Shown here one piece after another: positions 1 to 8,455 of a stretch of 15,483 bases of DNA. The notes under the pieces are model-generated. The model did not search any database. It was not told the DNA's origin and saw nothing but the letters and a program-made list of their open reading frames with translations. The position numbers and the translations under genes are program-made. This stretch comes from JAGWRI01 sp035700805 (GTDB lineage: Bacteria; Gemmatimonadota; Gemmatimonadetes; Gemmatimonadales; Gemmatimonadaceae). How positions within the stretch are numbered: the stretch's first letter is position 1; every line of letters starts with the position of its first letter. The DNA lies in the NCBI GenBank assembly GCA_035700805.1, contig DASSOG010000036.1:1-15483 (forward strand), in the 5' to 3' direction.

Positions 1-566
1 AGTACTCGACGTTCATAGCTCGGGCGCTATCGCTCTCCGCTAAGGAAGTTTCCCGGATTGGACGCGCGGCGCTCCTCCACGATGTCGGTAAGATTCACGA
101 GAAGTATGGTGCACTCCTTAGTAAGGCAGATCGGCTGACTGGTGACGAGTGGCTTGTCATGCAAGAGCATCCGATTGACGGAGCCAATTTGGTTGGCACA
201 ATGACTCGACTCCGGGAATTAGTAGAATCAATTCGCAGCCACCACGAGAATTGGGATGGATCAGGATACCCCGATTCCCTGGCTGGCGATAAAATCCCCT
301 TGGGGGCACGCATCATCCGGTTTGCCGACACCATTGACGCAATGACAACGCAGCGCCCTTATCGTGCTGCGCTCTCCGAGGAAGAAGTGCGTCAGGAAAT
401 CATTCGCTGTCGGGGCACTCAGTTTGATCCTGACATAGCAGATCGGCTACTCGGAAGTTCTCTTTGGAAGGGGCTCTTTGGCTCTCCGACGCATGTCGCG
501 CCGCTTCGCATTGCCGGTAGAACCCATATGAACGTAGTCGGGGGGCAGAAGCGCACTGCGAGTTGA
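1..566 (+). CDS. HD-GYP domain phosphodiesterase, 3' end (5' truncated by window)
   Basis: The open frame enters from the left edge (first full codon at base 3) and stops at 564-566, giving about 187 visible residues. They contain the HD-GYP core in order: HDVGK at 78-92, DEWLVMQEHP further on, HHENWDGSGYPD around 240-272, and FADTIDAMTTQRPYR after that. In this family these motifs bind a di- or trinuclear metal centre that hydrolyses cyclic di-GMP to pGpG/GMP, so the visible part looks catalytically intact. The ATG at 159 lies inside the domain and is not the true start; the N-terminal sensory or receiver part, if any, is off the window. A ~35-residue tail without recognisable motifs follows the domain. 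Base composition is clearly lower in G+C than in the genes further right. The gene converges with the regulator that ends at 619. Family is certain; substrate is inferred. Confidence 0.9.
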   Translation, partial: YSTFIARALSLSAKEVSRIGRAALLHDVGKIHEKYGALLSKADRLTGDEWLVMQEHPIDGANLVGTMTRLRELVESIRSHHENWDGSGYPDSLAGDKIPLGARIIRFADTIDAMTTQRPYRAALSEEEVRQEIIRCRGTQFDPDIADRLLGSSLWKGLFGSPTHVAPLRIAGRTHMNVVGGQKRTAS

Positions 567-569
567 CAA

Positions 570-590
570 ACAATGCGCATGCGCCGTTGT
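570..590. terminator. possible bidirectional hairpin between convergent genes
   Basis: In the 52-base gap between two convergent stop codons an imperfect hairpin can form: outer arms ACAA (570-573) and TTGT (587-590), inner arms GCG and CGC around a CATG loop, with an interior mismatch. The core GCGCATGCGC (575-584) is a perfect palindrome. Only short pyrimidine runs follow on either strand, so a role as shared terminator rests mainly on position. Confidence 0.3.
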
Positions 591-618
591 CCGGCTTTTG
601 ACACCAAATGATGCCCTG

Positions 619-3600
619 TCAGCGCTTTTGAAGTTGAACGACCCGTCCTAACCCGGGTGCGACTGGGAAGCCGTCGCGGCGCTCTTGTGTCAGATACTGG
701 TGGAGCATCCCATCAGCTATTGCGCGGCCACGGAACTGATCAAGTTCGTGCCAATAGGCTTCCACGATATCATCTCGCATTCCGAAAGTACAGCCGATCT
801 GATGTTCGTGAGCAATGGCGTCAAGGGTTGGCGTTTGTGCATTGCGATGACCTCCGATCTGGGCAATCCGGAGTTGATAAGCGTGCCTGAGATGCATACT
901 GGCGGGCGCTTGAATTTCGGTATACTGACCCTCGGCTCTCTCAAGCCAGTAGCTTGCCTCTTCGGCATCACCGTTCCAGAGCGCATGTTCTATCTTGTTG
1001 GATAAATAGAGCGACGTAAGCACGGGATTTAGATCGTTGCTGTCATACAGGTCATCGGCGATTTGCTCGTATTGCTGACGACCGCTTGTGTCGCCAACGA
1101 AGAAGTAGAGCCAAACGAGGCCGCTCGCGGCGAACTGCGCTACTGAGAGCATCCCGGCCTGAAGTGCGGAAGCATGGGCCACCTGTAGCACCTTTGACGA
1201 GAGTGCCGCTTCGCCGAAGCGAAAGAGCGACAAGCCGATGGCTATGCGGGTCATCGTAAACGATGGCGCCTGAAAATGCTCGTTTATAAGCGACAATGCG
1301 CGGTTACAAGCATCGAGACCATCGCGGGCATCTCCGGCAAACGCATGATAGTGAAATAAAGCCCTGTTGTAGTACAATTGATCTTCTGCTGTTGTGCGGG
1401 GGAGGAATTGGAGTGCCGTCGCAGCCCGCTGAGCTGAGTTGGCGTCGAGGAGCATTTCATACGTTGTTAATAAAGTTGGTGCAGCGGCGAGTCGGTGAGT
1501 GGGAGAGGCGGCGGTAGAATAGAAGCACTGTTCCAAGCGTGGCAAGAGATCAGGGAGGGCGGTGCCGTTCAGCCTGATCGCGCGTAGTTCAAGGTGTTCC
1601 CAGTCGTCATGAATCGATACTTTTCGCTGCGCAGAGCGGGCAAGGCGGGCTTCGTTGATAGCCGACAAAACAAGCGAGTAGTCTTCTGCTAGAGTGGCGG
1701 CTTCGATCAATGCGGCGCGCAGCGAAGGGTCTGGTGATGGTTGAGCGAGTTCTATCGCGCGATTTAATAGCTTGCAGGAATTTGCTGGCTGCCCGATCCC
1801 CACGCAGTGGGCTGCACAGGAACTGAGGAGGTCAATGGCGTGTTGCGTGGATCCACTCAGATGCCAACACTCCGCCGCGTCCCACAGCATGGTTACGTTA
1901 TTTCGAGGTATGGCTGCGGCTTCGAGTAGTCCCGCCGCCTTCTCTCTGACGAGTTGAAGAGTCAAGGTCGGCAATTCCTTCATTGCGATCTCAGACAGCA
2001 GCGGATGAGAACTACGGATTTCGGTTCCGTCTGCGCTCAAGTAGCCTTGCTGCTCCAAGGTCTGGACCGCACCCAAGAGTTGCTGTTCGGTCAACCCGGC
2101 GGTTTGCACTAGCCGATCGAGTTCGCAATGCCTCCCAAGCGTGACCGCGGCCACAAACGCCCTCAGCTCCGACGACGAAAGCCGCTGGATCCGCTGGAGC
2201 AGCAGCCCTTGCAGTGATGGCGACGACGGGTGCGCGTCGTCGCTCGAGCCTTCGGTCACCAGCCAGCGGAGATAGAGCGGGTTCCCGGCCGCCATCTCCA
2301 GCATCGCGCTGAGGTCGGGGGGCTGGCGGTCGGCTTCATCGTCCTTGTGGCGCTCCTGGTCAAGCGCGCGCAGCAGGGCCGCGGCATCGGACGGCTCCAA
2401 GGGCCCGATGCGCAGCCAGCTCAGACGGTCGGTGCGCGCCACGTGAGACTCCGGCAGCAGCTTGCGCCTGGAGGTGAGCAGGAAAATCACCCGATGGTCC
2501 CCGTGCCGCCCTGAAAAATCCACGATGGCGTTGAATGACGCTTCATCCATGGAATGCGCGTCGTCCACCAGCACGGCCACGGGTGCCTCCTCGGAGACGG
2601 CACTCATCAGATCCCGAATGGCTTCCAGGATCTGCGCGAAGATCAACTGGGGGCGCACGCCGGTCAGGCGCGGCGTGCTCTCGGTCGGCGCCTGGGTCAA
2701 CCGACGAAGATAGGTCAACGCCGAAGGCGCCACGCCAAGTCCGCCGGGGGCATCCAGCAGCTTCGGCACCAGGTCGGTGAATACGCTCAACGGCCGCTCA
2801 ACGTCGTGCGCCGCACACTCCACGCGGAGGCAGGTGGCGCCGTCCAGCCGCGCGGCCATCAGGAACTCCGAGGCCAGCCTGGTCTTCCCCACGCCGGGCT
2901 CGCCGTGGAGCACCACGGCGCACCCTTCCCCCAGCCTGGACCGCTGATACTTCTGCCACAGATCCGCCATCTCGTCCTCGCGCCCCACAAATGGGCCCTG
3001 CGCCAGGCGACGGTAGCGGCGCTCGGACGTGTGCTCGGAGATGCGGCCGCGCAACACCTTGGCCTGCACCCTGAGGTCGGCTCCATAGGGCGCCATCTCC
3101 ACCAGATACCCGTCGAGCAACCGGACCGCCTCCGCCTTCTGTCCGCGCAGGGCCAGCACTTCCGCCAGCGCCAGCACGGCCTCCTCGTTCAGGGGATCCA
3201 GCGCCCGGATGCCCTTGGCGATGGGCTCCACGTCGTGCAGGCGCCCGCGCGCCCGGAGCGCCGCCAACTGGGCGACGAGGTACTGCAGCAGCGAGGTGTG
3301 AATGCCCGCCCGCCGGTCGTCCACCCAGCGCGCAAATGCCTCGGAAACGGTCGGCGTGTACGCGGGCAGGACGCCGCGCCCCAGGATGGCCGCCACATCC
3401 CCCGCGAGGCGCTCGTCCGACGCCATGACCTCGTGGTCCAGCTCCACCTGGTCGGACGGCAGGACGACCACGTCCCCCCTGGTCTTGACCGGGACACCCA
3501 TCCGCCGCAGCCGATAGAGCAGCTGCCGCAAGCTGTGCCCGGCGCCCACGGGCTCCCGCTCCGGAAAGAGGAGGGCCTGAAGGTCCACGCGCCTGACCTC

Positions 3601-3834
3601 GCGGCCGTGCATCTCGCCCAGGTACAGGGTCGCCGCGAACGCGTGCGCGGCAGTTGGCAACAGGACGCGATCGCGAATCCGGATTTCAGCGGTGCCGAGT
3701 GTCTGCAGGACGACCATTCGCGCAGAGGTTCGCGGGTCGGGTGAGGGGAGGCAAGGACGCAGTCGAGCGCCGCCACGCTCCCTGGAGACGCCAATGTAAG
3801 ATTCTGCCCCTTGTGCGGAAGACGGCATCATCAT
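619..3834 (-). CDS. BTAD-domain / AAA (STAND-type) transcriptional regulator
   Basis: This is a 1071-residue multidomain regulator. Residues ~40-135 look like an OmpR/SARP-type winged helix (VVLQTLGTAEIRIRD..., then an L-RQLLYRLRR helix). Residues ~150-270 form a helical BTAD region (PLNEEAVLALAEVLALRGQ). From PFVGREDEM (~282) begins an AAA_16/STAND NTPase with Walker A GEPGVGKT (311-318, Lys317) and Walker B VAVLVDDAH (~419-427). The remainder is all-helical and TPR-like. No C-terminal LuxR helix-turn-helix is visible, so DNA binding should be N-terminal. Such proteins couple ATP-dependent oligomerisation to transcription; the target genes are unknown. The start is uncertain: three consecutive ATGs at 3826-3834 give a 39-residue leader, while ATG 3715-3717 starts right at the conserved domain; neither has a clear ribosome binding site. 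The moxR gene lies 38 bases upstream on the same strand, so cotranscription is plausible. The C-terminal half is poorer in G+C than the N-terminal half. Confidence 0.85.
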   Translation of the reverse strand: MMMPSSAQGAESYIGVSRERGGARLRPCLPSPDPRTSARMVVLQTLGTAEIRIRDRVLLPTAAHAFAATLYLGEMHGREVRRVDLQALLFPEREPVGAGHSLRQLLYRLRRMGVPVKTRGDVVVLPSDQVELDHEVMASDERLAGDVAAILGRGVLPAYTPTVSEAFARWVDDRRAGIHTSLLQYLVAQLAALRARGRLHDVEPIAKGIRALDPLNEEAVLALAEVLALRGQKAEAVRLLDGYLVEMAPYGADLRVQAKVLRGRISEHTSERRYRRLAQGPFVGREDEMADLWQKYQRSRLGEGCAVVLHGEPGVGKTRLASEFLMAARLDGATCLRVECAAHDVERPLSVFTDLVPKLLDAPGGLGVAPSALTYLRRLTQAPTESTPRLTGVRPQLIFAQILEAIRDLMSAVSEEAPVAVLVDDAHSMDEASFNAIVDFSGRHGDHRVIFLLTSRRKLLPESHVARTDRLSWLRIGPLEPSDAAALLRALDQERHKDDEADRQPPDLSAMLEMAAGNPLYLRWLVTEGSSDDAHPSSPSLQGLLLQRIQRLSSSELRAFVAAVTLGRHCELDRLVQTAGLTEQQLLGAVQTLEQQGYLSADGTEIRSSHPLLSEIAMKELPTLTLQLVREKAAGLLEAAAIPRNNVTMLWDAAECWHLSGSTQHAIDLLSSCAAHCVGIGQPANSCKLLNRAIELAQPSPDPSLRAALIEAATLAEDYSLVLSAINEARLARSAQRKVSIHDDWEHLELRAIRLNGTALPDLLPRLEQCFYSTAASPTHRLAAAPTLLTTYEMLLDANSAQRAATALQFLPRTTAEDQLYYNRALFHYHAFAGDARDGLDACNRALSLINEHFQAPSFTMTRIAIGLSLFRFGEAALSSKVLQVAHASALQAGMLSVAQFAASGLVWLYFFVGDTSGRQQYEQIADDLYDSNDLNPVLTSLYLSNKIEHALWNGDAEEASYWLERAEGQYTEIQAPASMHLRHAYQLRIAQIGGHRNAQTPTLDAIAHEHQIGCTFGMRDDIVEAYWHELDQFRGRAIADGMLHQYLTQERRDGFPVAPGLGRVVQLQKR

Positions 3835-3872
3835 TTTGCCGCACCGGGTACCGAATGACCGGCCTCCCTCGG

Positions 3873-4877
3873 CTACTTCCGCTCCCCGATGGCTATGACC
3901 TGGTCGGCGCTCACGCCCTCAGCGTCCGCCTGGAAGTTCAGCACCACGCGGTGCTCCAGCACGCGCAACGCGATGGCGTCCACGTCCTCCAGGTCGGGCA
4001 TGGGCCTGCCGTCCATGGCGGCGCGGGCCTTGGCCCCCAGCACCAGGTACTGCGATGCCCTGGGCCCCGCGCCCCAGCTCACGTACTTCCTGACCATCGG
4101 CGTGGCGTCCGCGTCCTCGGGTCGAGTGGCACGCGCCAGCTTGACCGCGTAGCTCACGACGGTAGGCGGCGCCGGCAGCCGGCGCACCAGGTGCTGCAGC
4201 TCCAGCAGGCGTTGCGCCGAGAGCAGGGGCTGGATGTCCACCTCGACATCGCCAGTGGTGGCCGCCACGATCCGCTCTTCTTCCTCTCGCGACGGATACC
4301 CCACGCGGAGCTGGAACATGAACCGGTCGAGCTGGGCCTCCGGCAGGGGGTAGGTGCCCTCCTGCTCAATGGGGTTCTGCGTGGCGAGCACGAAGAACGG
4401 ACTGGGCAGCGCATGCGTCTGCCCGGCGGCCGTGACGGTGTGTTCCTGCATCGCCTGCAGCAGCGCGGCCTGCGTCTTGGGCGGCGCGCGGTTGATCTCG
4501 TCGGCCAGGACGACGTTGGCGAATACGGGTCCATTCACGAACTTGAAAAAGCGATGGCCCTGGCTCCGGTCCTCCTCCAGGAGTTCGGTGCCCGTGATGT
4601 CACTGGGCATCAGGTCGGGCGTGAACTGGATGCGCGAGAAGGTGAGGTCCAGCGCCTGCGCCACGGTCTGCACCAGCAGGGTCTTGGCCAGTCCCGGAAC
4701 GCCGACCAGAAGGGCATGTCCGCCCGCGAGCACCGCGGCCACGAGGTCGTCCACGATGGCATGCTGTCCCACGATGCGACGCGCGATCTGCGCCTTGAGG
4801 TCGCGGTGGGCGGCGGCAAGGTCGGACAGGAGCTCGAGGTCGCGGGATTCGGAGGTGGCCATCGACACGTGCTGCAC
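3873..4877 (-). CDS. moxR: MoxR family AAA+ ATPase
   Basis: A 334-residue protein, the normal MoxR length. Walker A is GVPGLAKT (59-66), Walker B VVLADEINRAPPKTQ starts near 122, and sensor-1/MoxR signature LATQNPIEQEGTYPLPEAQ follows. The C-terminal lid (ATRPEDADATPMVRKYVSWGAGPRASQYL) is also typical. Family members act as ATP-driven chaperones that mature or activate partner proteins, often vWA-domain or metalloenzyme partners. The open frame begins with GTG at 4875-4877; an ATG at 4860-4862 (MATSESRD) is an equally good start, and neither has an obvious Shine-Dalgarno sequence. The DUF58 and vWA genes that normally follow moxR are absent: the next gene on this strand, 38 bases on, is the BTAD regulator. 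A divergent small membrane-protein gene starts 142 bases away. The family is secure; the partner is unknown, and the name moxR is generic. Confidence 0.92.
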   Translation of the reverse strand: MQHVSMATSESRDLELLSDLAAAHRDLKAQIARRIVGQHAIVDDLVAAVLAGGHALLVGVPGLAKTLLVQTVAQALDLTFSRIQFTPDLMPSDITGTELLEEDRSQGHRFFKFVNGPVFANVVLADEINRAPPKTQAALLQAMQEHTVTAAGQTHALPSPFFVLATQNPIEQEGTYPLPEAQLDRFMFQLRVGYPSREEEERIVAATTGDVEVDIQPLLSAQRLLELQHLVRRLPAPPTVVSYAVKLARATRPEDADATPMVRKYVSWGAGPRASQYLVLGAKARAAMDGRPMPDLEDVDAIALRVLEHRVVLNFQADAEGVSADQVIAIGERK

Positions 4878-4932
4878 CAGGGCTGGAAGAATGGCGGAAG
4901 CTAACTCCGGGGCCGGGGCGTGGAAATTGGTG

Positions 4933-4951
4933 TAACTTGCCTGACCGGCAA
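4933..4951. promoter_or_regulatory. candidate -10-like element and short inverted repeat in divergent gap
   Basis: The 142-base gap between moxR (-) and the small membrane-protein gene (+) must hold their promoters. It contains TAACTT at 4933-4938 on the + strand, the same hexamer as the candidate -10 before the BsuPI lipoprotein gene, followed by an inverted repeat TTGCC (4937-4941) / GGCAA (4947-4951). No matching -35 is visible at 16-18 bases, so the promoter call is weak. A possible operator role is inference only. Confidence 0.25.
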
Positions 4952-5019
4952 ATGTCCGCGCCGGACCGCATTATTCCGCTGTCACGCGGTTCCACCAGCG
5001 ACCACTCCGAGGATCCCAG

Positions 5020-5406
5020 ATGACATCGTACATCACCGGCCTCCGCCTGATCATTCGCATCGCCTTCGCGCTGCTCCTGCTCCTGGGGTTCTACATGTGG
5101 ATCATGGGGGCCGAGTACCTGCGGTCCGTCCACATGGGCCTCGGTTTCGTGTTCGTGATCCTCCTGCTGGTGCTGGCGGTGGCGGGCGCGTTGTCCGGAG
5201 GAGGCATCAAGCTGGCAGCGGTCACGGTCCTGTGGGCGATCGTCATCCCGGTCATTGGGGTCGCCCAGTTGACGCTGCTGCCCGGCGAGCTGCATTGGGT
5301 GATCCGCGTCATCCACCTGCTGGTGGGTATCGGCGCCATGCCATTTGCGGAGCGACTGGCACGGAACATTCTGGAGCACGACGCAAAGGCCGGGAAGCCC
5401 GCGTAG
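5020..5406 (+). CDS. small four-helix integral membrane protein, function unknown
   Basis: A 128-residue hydrophobic protein with four predicted membrane helices (about 8-29, 37-58, 63-84 and 90-108) and a short basic cytoplasmic tail ending EHDAKAGKPA. Residues that stand out inside or next to helices are His38 (RSVHMGLG), His92 and His99 (ELHWVIRVIHLLVG), plus Glu32 and Glu90. Paired intramembrane histidines recall haem b-binding four-helix proteins, but no family signature confirms that. The ATG at 5020 has a GAGG-like ribosome binding site about 9 bases upstream. It diverges from moxR and is followed by a GC-rich hairpin, so it is probably monocistronic. I do not recognise the family. Confidence 0.8.
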   Translation: MTSYITGLRLIIRIAFALLLLLGFYMWIMGAEYLRSVHMGLGFVFVILLLVLAVAGALSGGGIKLAAVTVLWAIVIPVIGVAQLTLLPGELHWVIRVIHLLVGIGAMPFAERLARNILEHDAKAGKPA

Positions 5407-5421
5407 GCTCCCGGCGGCTGG

Positions 5422-5444
5422 GGCCGGGCAGGGCACGCCCGGCC
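5422..5444 (+). terminator. GC-rich hairpin after the small membrane-protein gene
   Basis: A perfect 8-bp stem, GGCCGGGC (5422-5429) with GCCCGGCC (5437-5444), closes a 7-base loop 15 bases after the stop codon. There is no U-run after it (CCCCTCTTG only), so it may be a weak or factor-assisted terminator or an mRNA 3'-end stabiliser. Confidence 0.4.
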
Positions 5445-5455
5445 GGGCACCCCTC

Positions 5456-5483
5456 TTGCGGCCGGACGGGGAAACAGTACGTT
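5456..5483 (+). promoter_or_regulatory. candidate sigma70-type promoter for the Ig-domain protease gene
   Basis: TTGCGG (5456-5461) and TACGTT (5478-5483) are separated by 16 bases, in the correct orientation and 45 bases before the ATG at 5528. Each hexamer matches the consensus only partly. The same TTG...TANNTT pattern appears before two other genes here, which mildly supports it. Confidence 0.3.
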
Positions 5484-5527
5484 AGCCACGTTTCCTGAAG
5501 TCGTCTGGCCGTATCCGTGGGGTGATC

Positions 5528-8455
5528 ATGCGTCGTGCGTCTCTGGTGCTGGCCGCTGTGGTGTCGGGTGCGGCGTGGGGCTGCGGGAGTTCCACCGAGC
5601 CCCCGCCGCCCACCGCCACGACAATCACCTTGAGCGCGGGTGCGGGCGCCCTTGATGCCATTGGCGCCACTCGGCAGTACTCGGCGACGGTCAAGGACCA
5701 GAACGGCGCGACGCTCCCGGGACAGACCCTGACCTGGACCTCCGACAACGCCGGCGTCGCATCAGTTGACGGGAACGGCCTCGTGACGGCCGTGGCCCAC
5801 GGGACCGCGAGTATCAGTGCCGCCGTGGGCAGCGTGAAGGGGACGGCGACGGTCACGGTCCAGCAGGTGCCCACCACAATGCTCAAGGTGAGCGGCGACA
5901 GCCAGACGGCGATGGTCCATTCGGCCGTCGCCAACCCACTGGTGGCGCGCGTAGCCGACCGTCTGGCGCAGCCGATCGCGGGCGTCGTGGTGACGTTCAG
6001 CAGCAGCGCGGGTGGAGGCACCCCGGGCGCTACCTCGGATACGACGGACGCGAGTGGCCAGGTGAGCACCACGTGGACGCTCGGCGCTGTGGCGGGCGCG
6101 CAGCACGTGACGTTCGCCGTCGCGGGAACTGCCGCGAGCGCGGTGTTCACCGGGACCGCCACGCCGGCGCCCGCGGACTCCATGGCCATCGCCGGCGGCA
6201 ACAATCAATCTGCCGCCCCCGGCACCGCCGAGCGCGATTCTATTGTGGTGCTGGTGACGGACGCGTACGGGACGCCGGTCAGCGGCACCAGGGTGGCATT
6301 TACCGTCACCGGCGGTGGCGGTTCCGTGAGTCCCGACACCGCCGTCTCCGATGCCAATGGGCACGCGTCGGCTCGCTGGACTGTGGGCGCGCTCGGTGCG
6401 CAGACCCTGCAGGCGACGGCGACCGGGCTCAAGGGATCTCCGCTGACCTTCTCCGGCACCGCCACGAACATCACCGCTTCCGCTGTGTTGCCGGATACGA
6501 TGGTGGAAGGCGCGAGTGCTACGGTCACCGGCGCCGGGTTTGACGCCAACCTCGCGAACGACGCCGTGACCGTAGATGGCCTGTCGGCCACCATCCTCGC
6601 GGCGACGGCGACGTCCATCACCTTCACCGTCCCGACGGCGGCCTGCAAGCCGGCGCGGAGCGTGGAGGTACAGGTGACGGTGAACGGCGTGGACGCGAAC
6701 GCGCTCACGCACGCCGTGCGACCGGTGTACCTGAACCTGAGCGTGGGGCAGCAGGCCATCCTGCAGGCGCCGGCGGGTTTCTGCCTGCAGATTGCGCCGA
6801 GCACCGTGGGCGGCGACGGCTACCTGATTGGCGTTGGCGCCGCGGCCGAGGCCAGTGCATTGAATGCGTATGTGATGACCGCCAGTGCCGGGCCCGCCCC
6901 CTCGCCATCGGTCGTGCCGCAGGCAACCGTGGTCGGTGCGTCCCCGGCGCCGCGCGCGGCGCAGCCGATGACCCCGCTGGAGCGTGAGATGGCGGAGTCG
7001 TGGGACCGGCAGCGTGTGGCGGAGGGGAGGATTCGCGCGTTCGAGCAGGAGTTCATGCGCACCCACCCGCGTCCGCGGATGGAAGGCCGGCCGGCCCGCC
7101 AGCTTTCGGGGTCACCCGCATCAATGGCGACAGTCCCGAACATGGGTGATACGCTTTCGTTGAAAGTGCCCGTTGGCCCCAGCAATTACTGCACGCAGTA
7201 CGATTCCATCACGGCCGTCGTGAAGGCGGTCGGGACCCACGGCATCTGGGTGTCCGACCTCAAGAATCCCGTGACATCGGACTCGCTGACCGACGCCGAG
7301 ATCCAGGCGTACAGCGATACCCTGGACACGAAGATCTACGCGACGGACGTGGATTGGTTCGGGGCTCCGAGCGACATCGACCAGAATGGCCGTATCCTGA
7401 TAGTGCTGACCTACGCGGTGAATACCGCGGGAGGCGGTGGCATCGCGGGATTTGTCTTCAGTGGAGACCTCTACCCGGCGGCCCAGTGCGCGTCGAGCAA
7501 CTTCGGGGAGATCTTCTACGGCAACGTGCCGAATCCCACCGATACGAATCCCAGGTTCGAACGGCAGAAATCGAGCGTGGTCCGGCAACTGCCATCGCTC
7601 ATTGCCCACGAATTCACGCACGATATCCAGAACTCGCGCCGGCTGATCATCAGCCCCACCGCGGGCACGAATACCACGCTGAACGCCTGGGAAGCCGAGG
7701 GACAGGCCGTGTTCGCGCAGAACGCCGTGGGTGATGACGTCCTGGGCAATTCATCAGGGAATAACTATGGCTGGACCACCGCGCATACGGGGCAGGGTGG
7801 GCGCTGGTACGGGCAGGCGTTCGATGAGCTGGCAGCCTACTACGGACTGGACTACGATGGCTCGCATGGCGGGGAGTACGCCAACGCGCCCGAACAGTGC
7901 ACGCTGTTCGGGACCGGCCTGGGGGGCGCGTCCGCGTGCTACAGCGGGGCGTTCTACGGCGCATCGTATGCGTTCCAGAAATACATCACCGATCGATTCG
8001 GTCCCGGCTACGTCGGGGGCGAGAAGCAGTTGCAGCGCGACGTGATCTACAAGAACCCGGGCCTCGCCGGCCGGGCGAACTGGGAAGCCTTGCTCGGCCT
8101 GTCCGACGCCGGCTTCGACAGCGTGTTCTCGCAATGGGCCGCCATGCTCTGGGTGGATGACAGCGTCCCAGGAATCCCGCCCGCGCTCCAGATGCAAAGC
8201 TGGAACCTGGCCAACATCTTTGGTGCCACCGGATACCTCGGCACCAGTTGCGGCACCAACTGCGTCCTCAAGCCGCAAGTGGAAGCATGGGGCGCCTTCA
8301 CCCAGTCCCGAAGCGTGAAGGACGGCAGCAATGCCTACACGCTCCTCACGTCCAGCGGCGCGCACGCCGCGCTGAGCATCAAGGTCCGCGATGGCTCCGA
8401 CAATCCCCTCGCTACCGGCATGAGGCCGCAACTGTGGATCGTACGCATCCAATGA
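5528..8455 (+). CDS. Ig-like-domain lipoprotein with gluzincin-type metalloprotease domain (HEFTH)
   Basis: A 975-residue predicted lipoprotein. The N-terminus has a basic start, a hydrophobic stretch and the lipobox-like AAWGC, followed by a Ser/Pro-rich linker. Residues ~30-115 resemble a Big_2 Ig-like domain (VASVDGNGLVTAVAHGTASI). Two Big_1-like domains follow (~115-215 and ~220-320), each with D-G/T-P-V/I-x-G-x-x-V-x-F and D-A-x-G-x-x-S/A motifs, then an IPT/TIG-like module (~322-400). After a linker comes a domain with DIDQNGRILIVLTYA and then HEFTH (694-698); NAWEAEG provides Glu722/Glu724 about 30 residues on as candidate third zinc ligand. This arrangement recalls M30 (hyicolysin-like) peptidases. 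It probably acts at the cell surface or in the periplasm on unknown substrates. GTG at 5522 is in frame, but ATG 5528 follows a GGGGTG ribosome-binding-like sequence and gives a cleaner signal. Its stop overlaps the next gene's start. Confidence 0.85.
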   Translation: MRRASLVLAAVVSGAAWGCGSSTEPPPPTATTITLSAGAGALDAIGATRQYSATVKDQNGATLPGQTLTWTSDNAGVASVDGNGLVTAVAHGTASISAAVGSVKGTATVTVQQVPTTMLKVSGDSQTAMVHSAVANPLVARVADRLAQPIAGVVVTFSSSAGGGTPGATSDTTDASGQVSTTWTLGAVAGAQHVTFAVAGTAASAVFTGTATPAPADSMAIAGGNNQSAAPGTAERDSIVVLVTDAYGTPVSGTRVAFTVTGGGGSVSPDTAVSDANGHASARWTVGALGAQTLQATATGLKGSPLTFSGTATNITASAVLPDTMVEGASATVTGAGFDANLANDAVTVDGLSATILAATATSITFTVPTAACKPARSVEVQVTVNGVDANALTHAVRPVYLNLSVGQQAILQAPAGFCLQIAPSTVGGDGYLIGVGAAAEASALNAYVMTASAGPAPSPSVVPQATVVGASPAPRAAQPMTPLEREMAESWDRQRVAEGRIRAFEQEFMRTHPRPRMEGRPARQLSGSPASMATVPNMGDTLSLKVPVGPSNYCTQYDSITAVVKAVGTHGIWVSDLKNPVTSDSLTDAEIQAYSDTLDTKIYATDVDWFGAPSDIDQNGRILIVLTYAVNTAGGGGIAGFVFSGDLYPAAQCASSNFGEIFYGNVPNPTDTNPRFERQKSSVVRQLPSLIAHEFTHDIQNSRRLIISPTAGTNTTLNAWEAEGQAVFAQNAVGDDVLGNSSGNNYGWTTAHTGQGGRWYGQAFDELAAYYGLDYDGSHGGEYANAPEQCTLFGTGLGGASACYSGAFYGASYAFQKYITDRFGPGYVGGEKQLQRDVIYKNPGLAGRANWEALLGLSDAGFDSVFSQWAAMLWVDDSVPGIPPALQMQSWNLANIFGATGYLGTSCGTNCVLKPQVEAWGAFTQSRSVKDGSNAYTLLTSSGAHAALSIKVRDGSDNPLATGMRPQLWIVRIQ

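Noticed and set aside
2554..3744. 396-codon open frame on the + strand opposite the BTAD gene
   Set aside because: It is antisense to a protein with clear Walker motifs; its translation is low-complexity, His/Arg/Gln-rich and lacks any domain.
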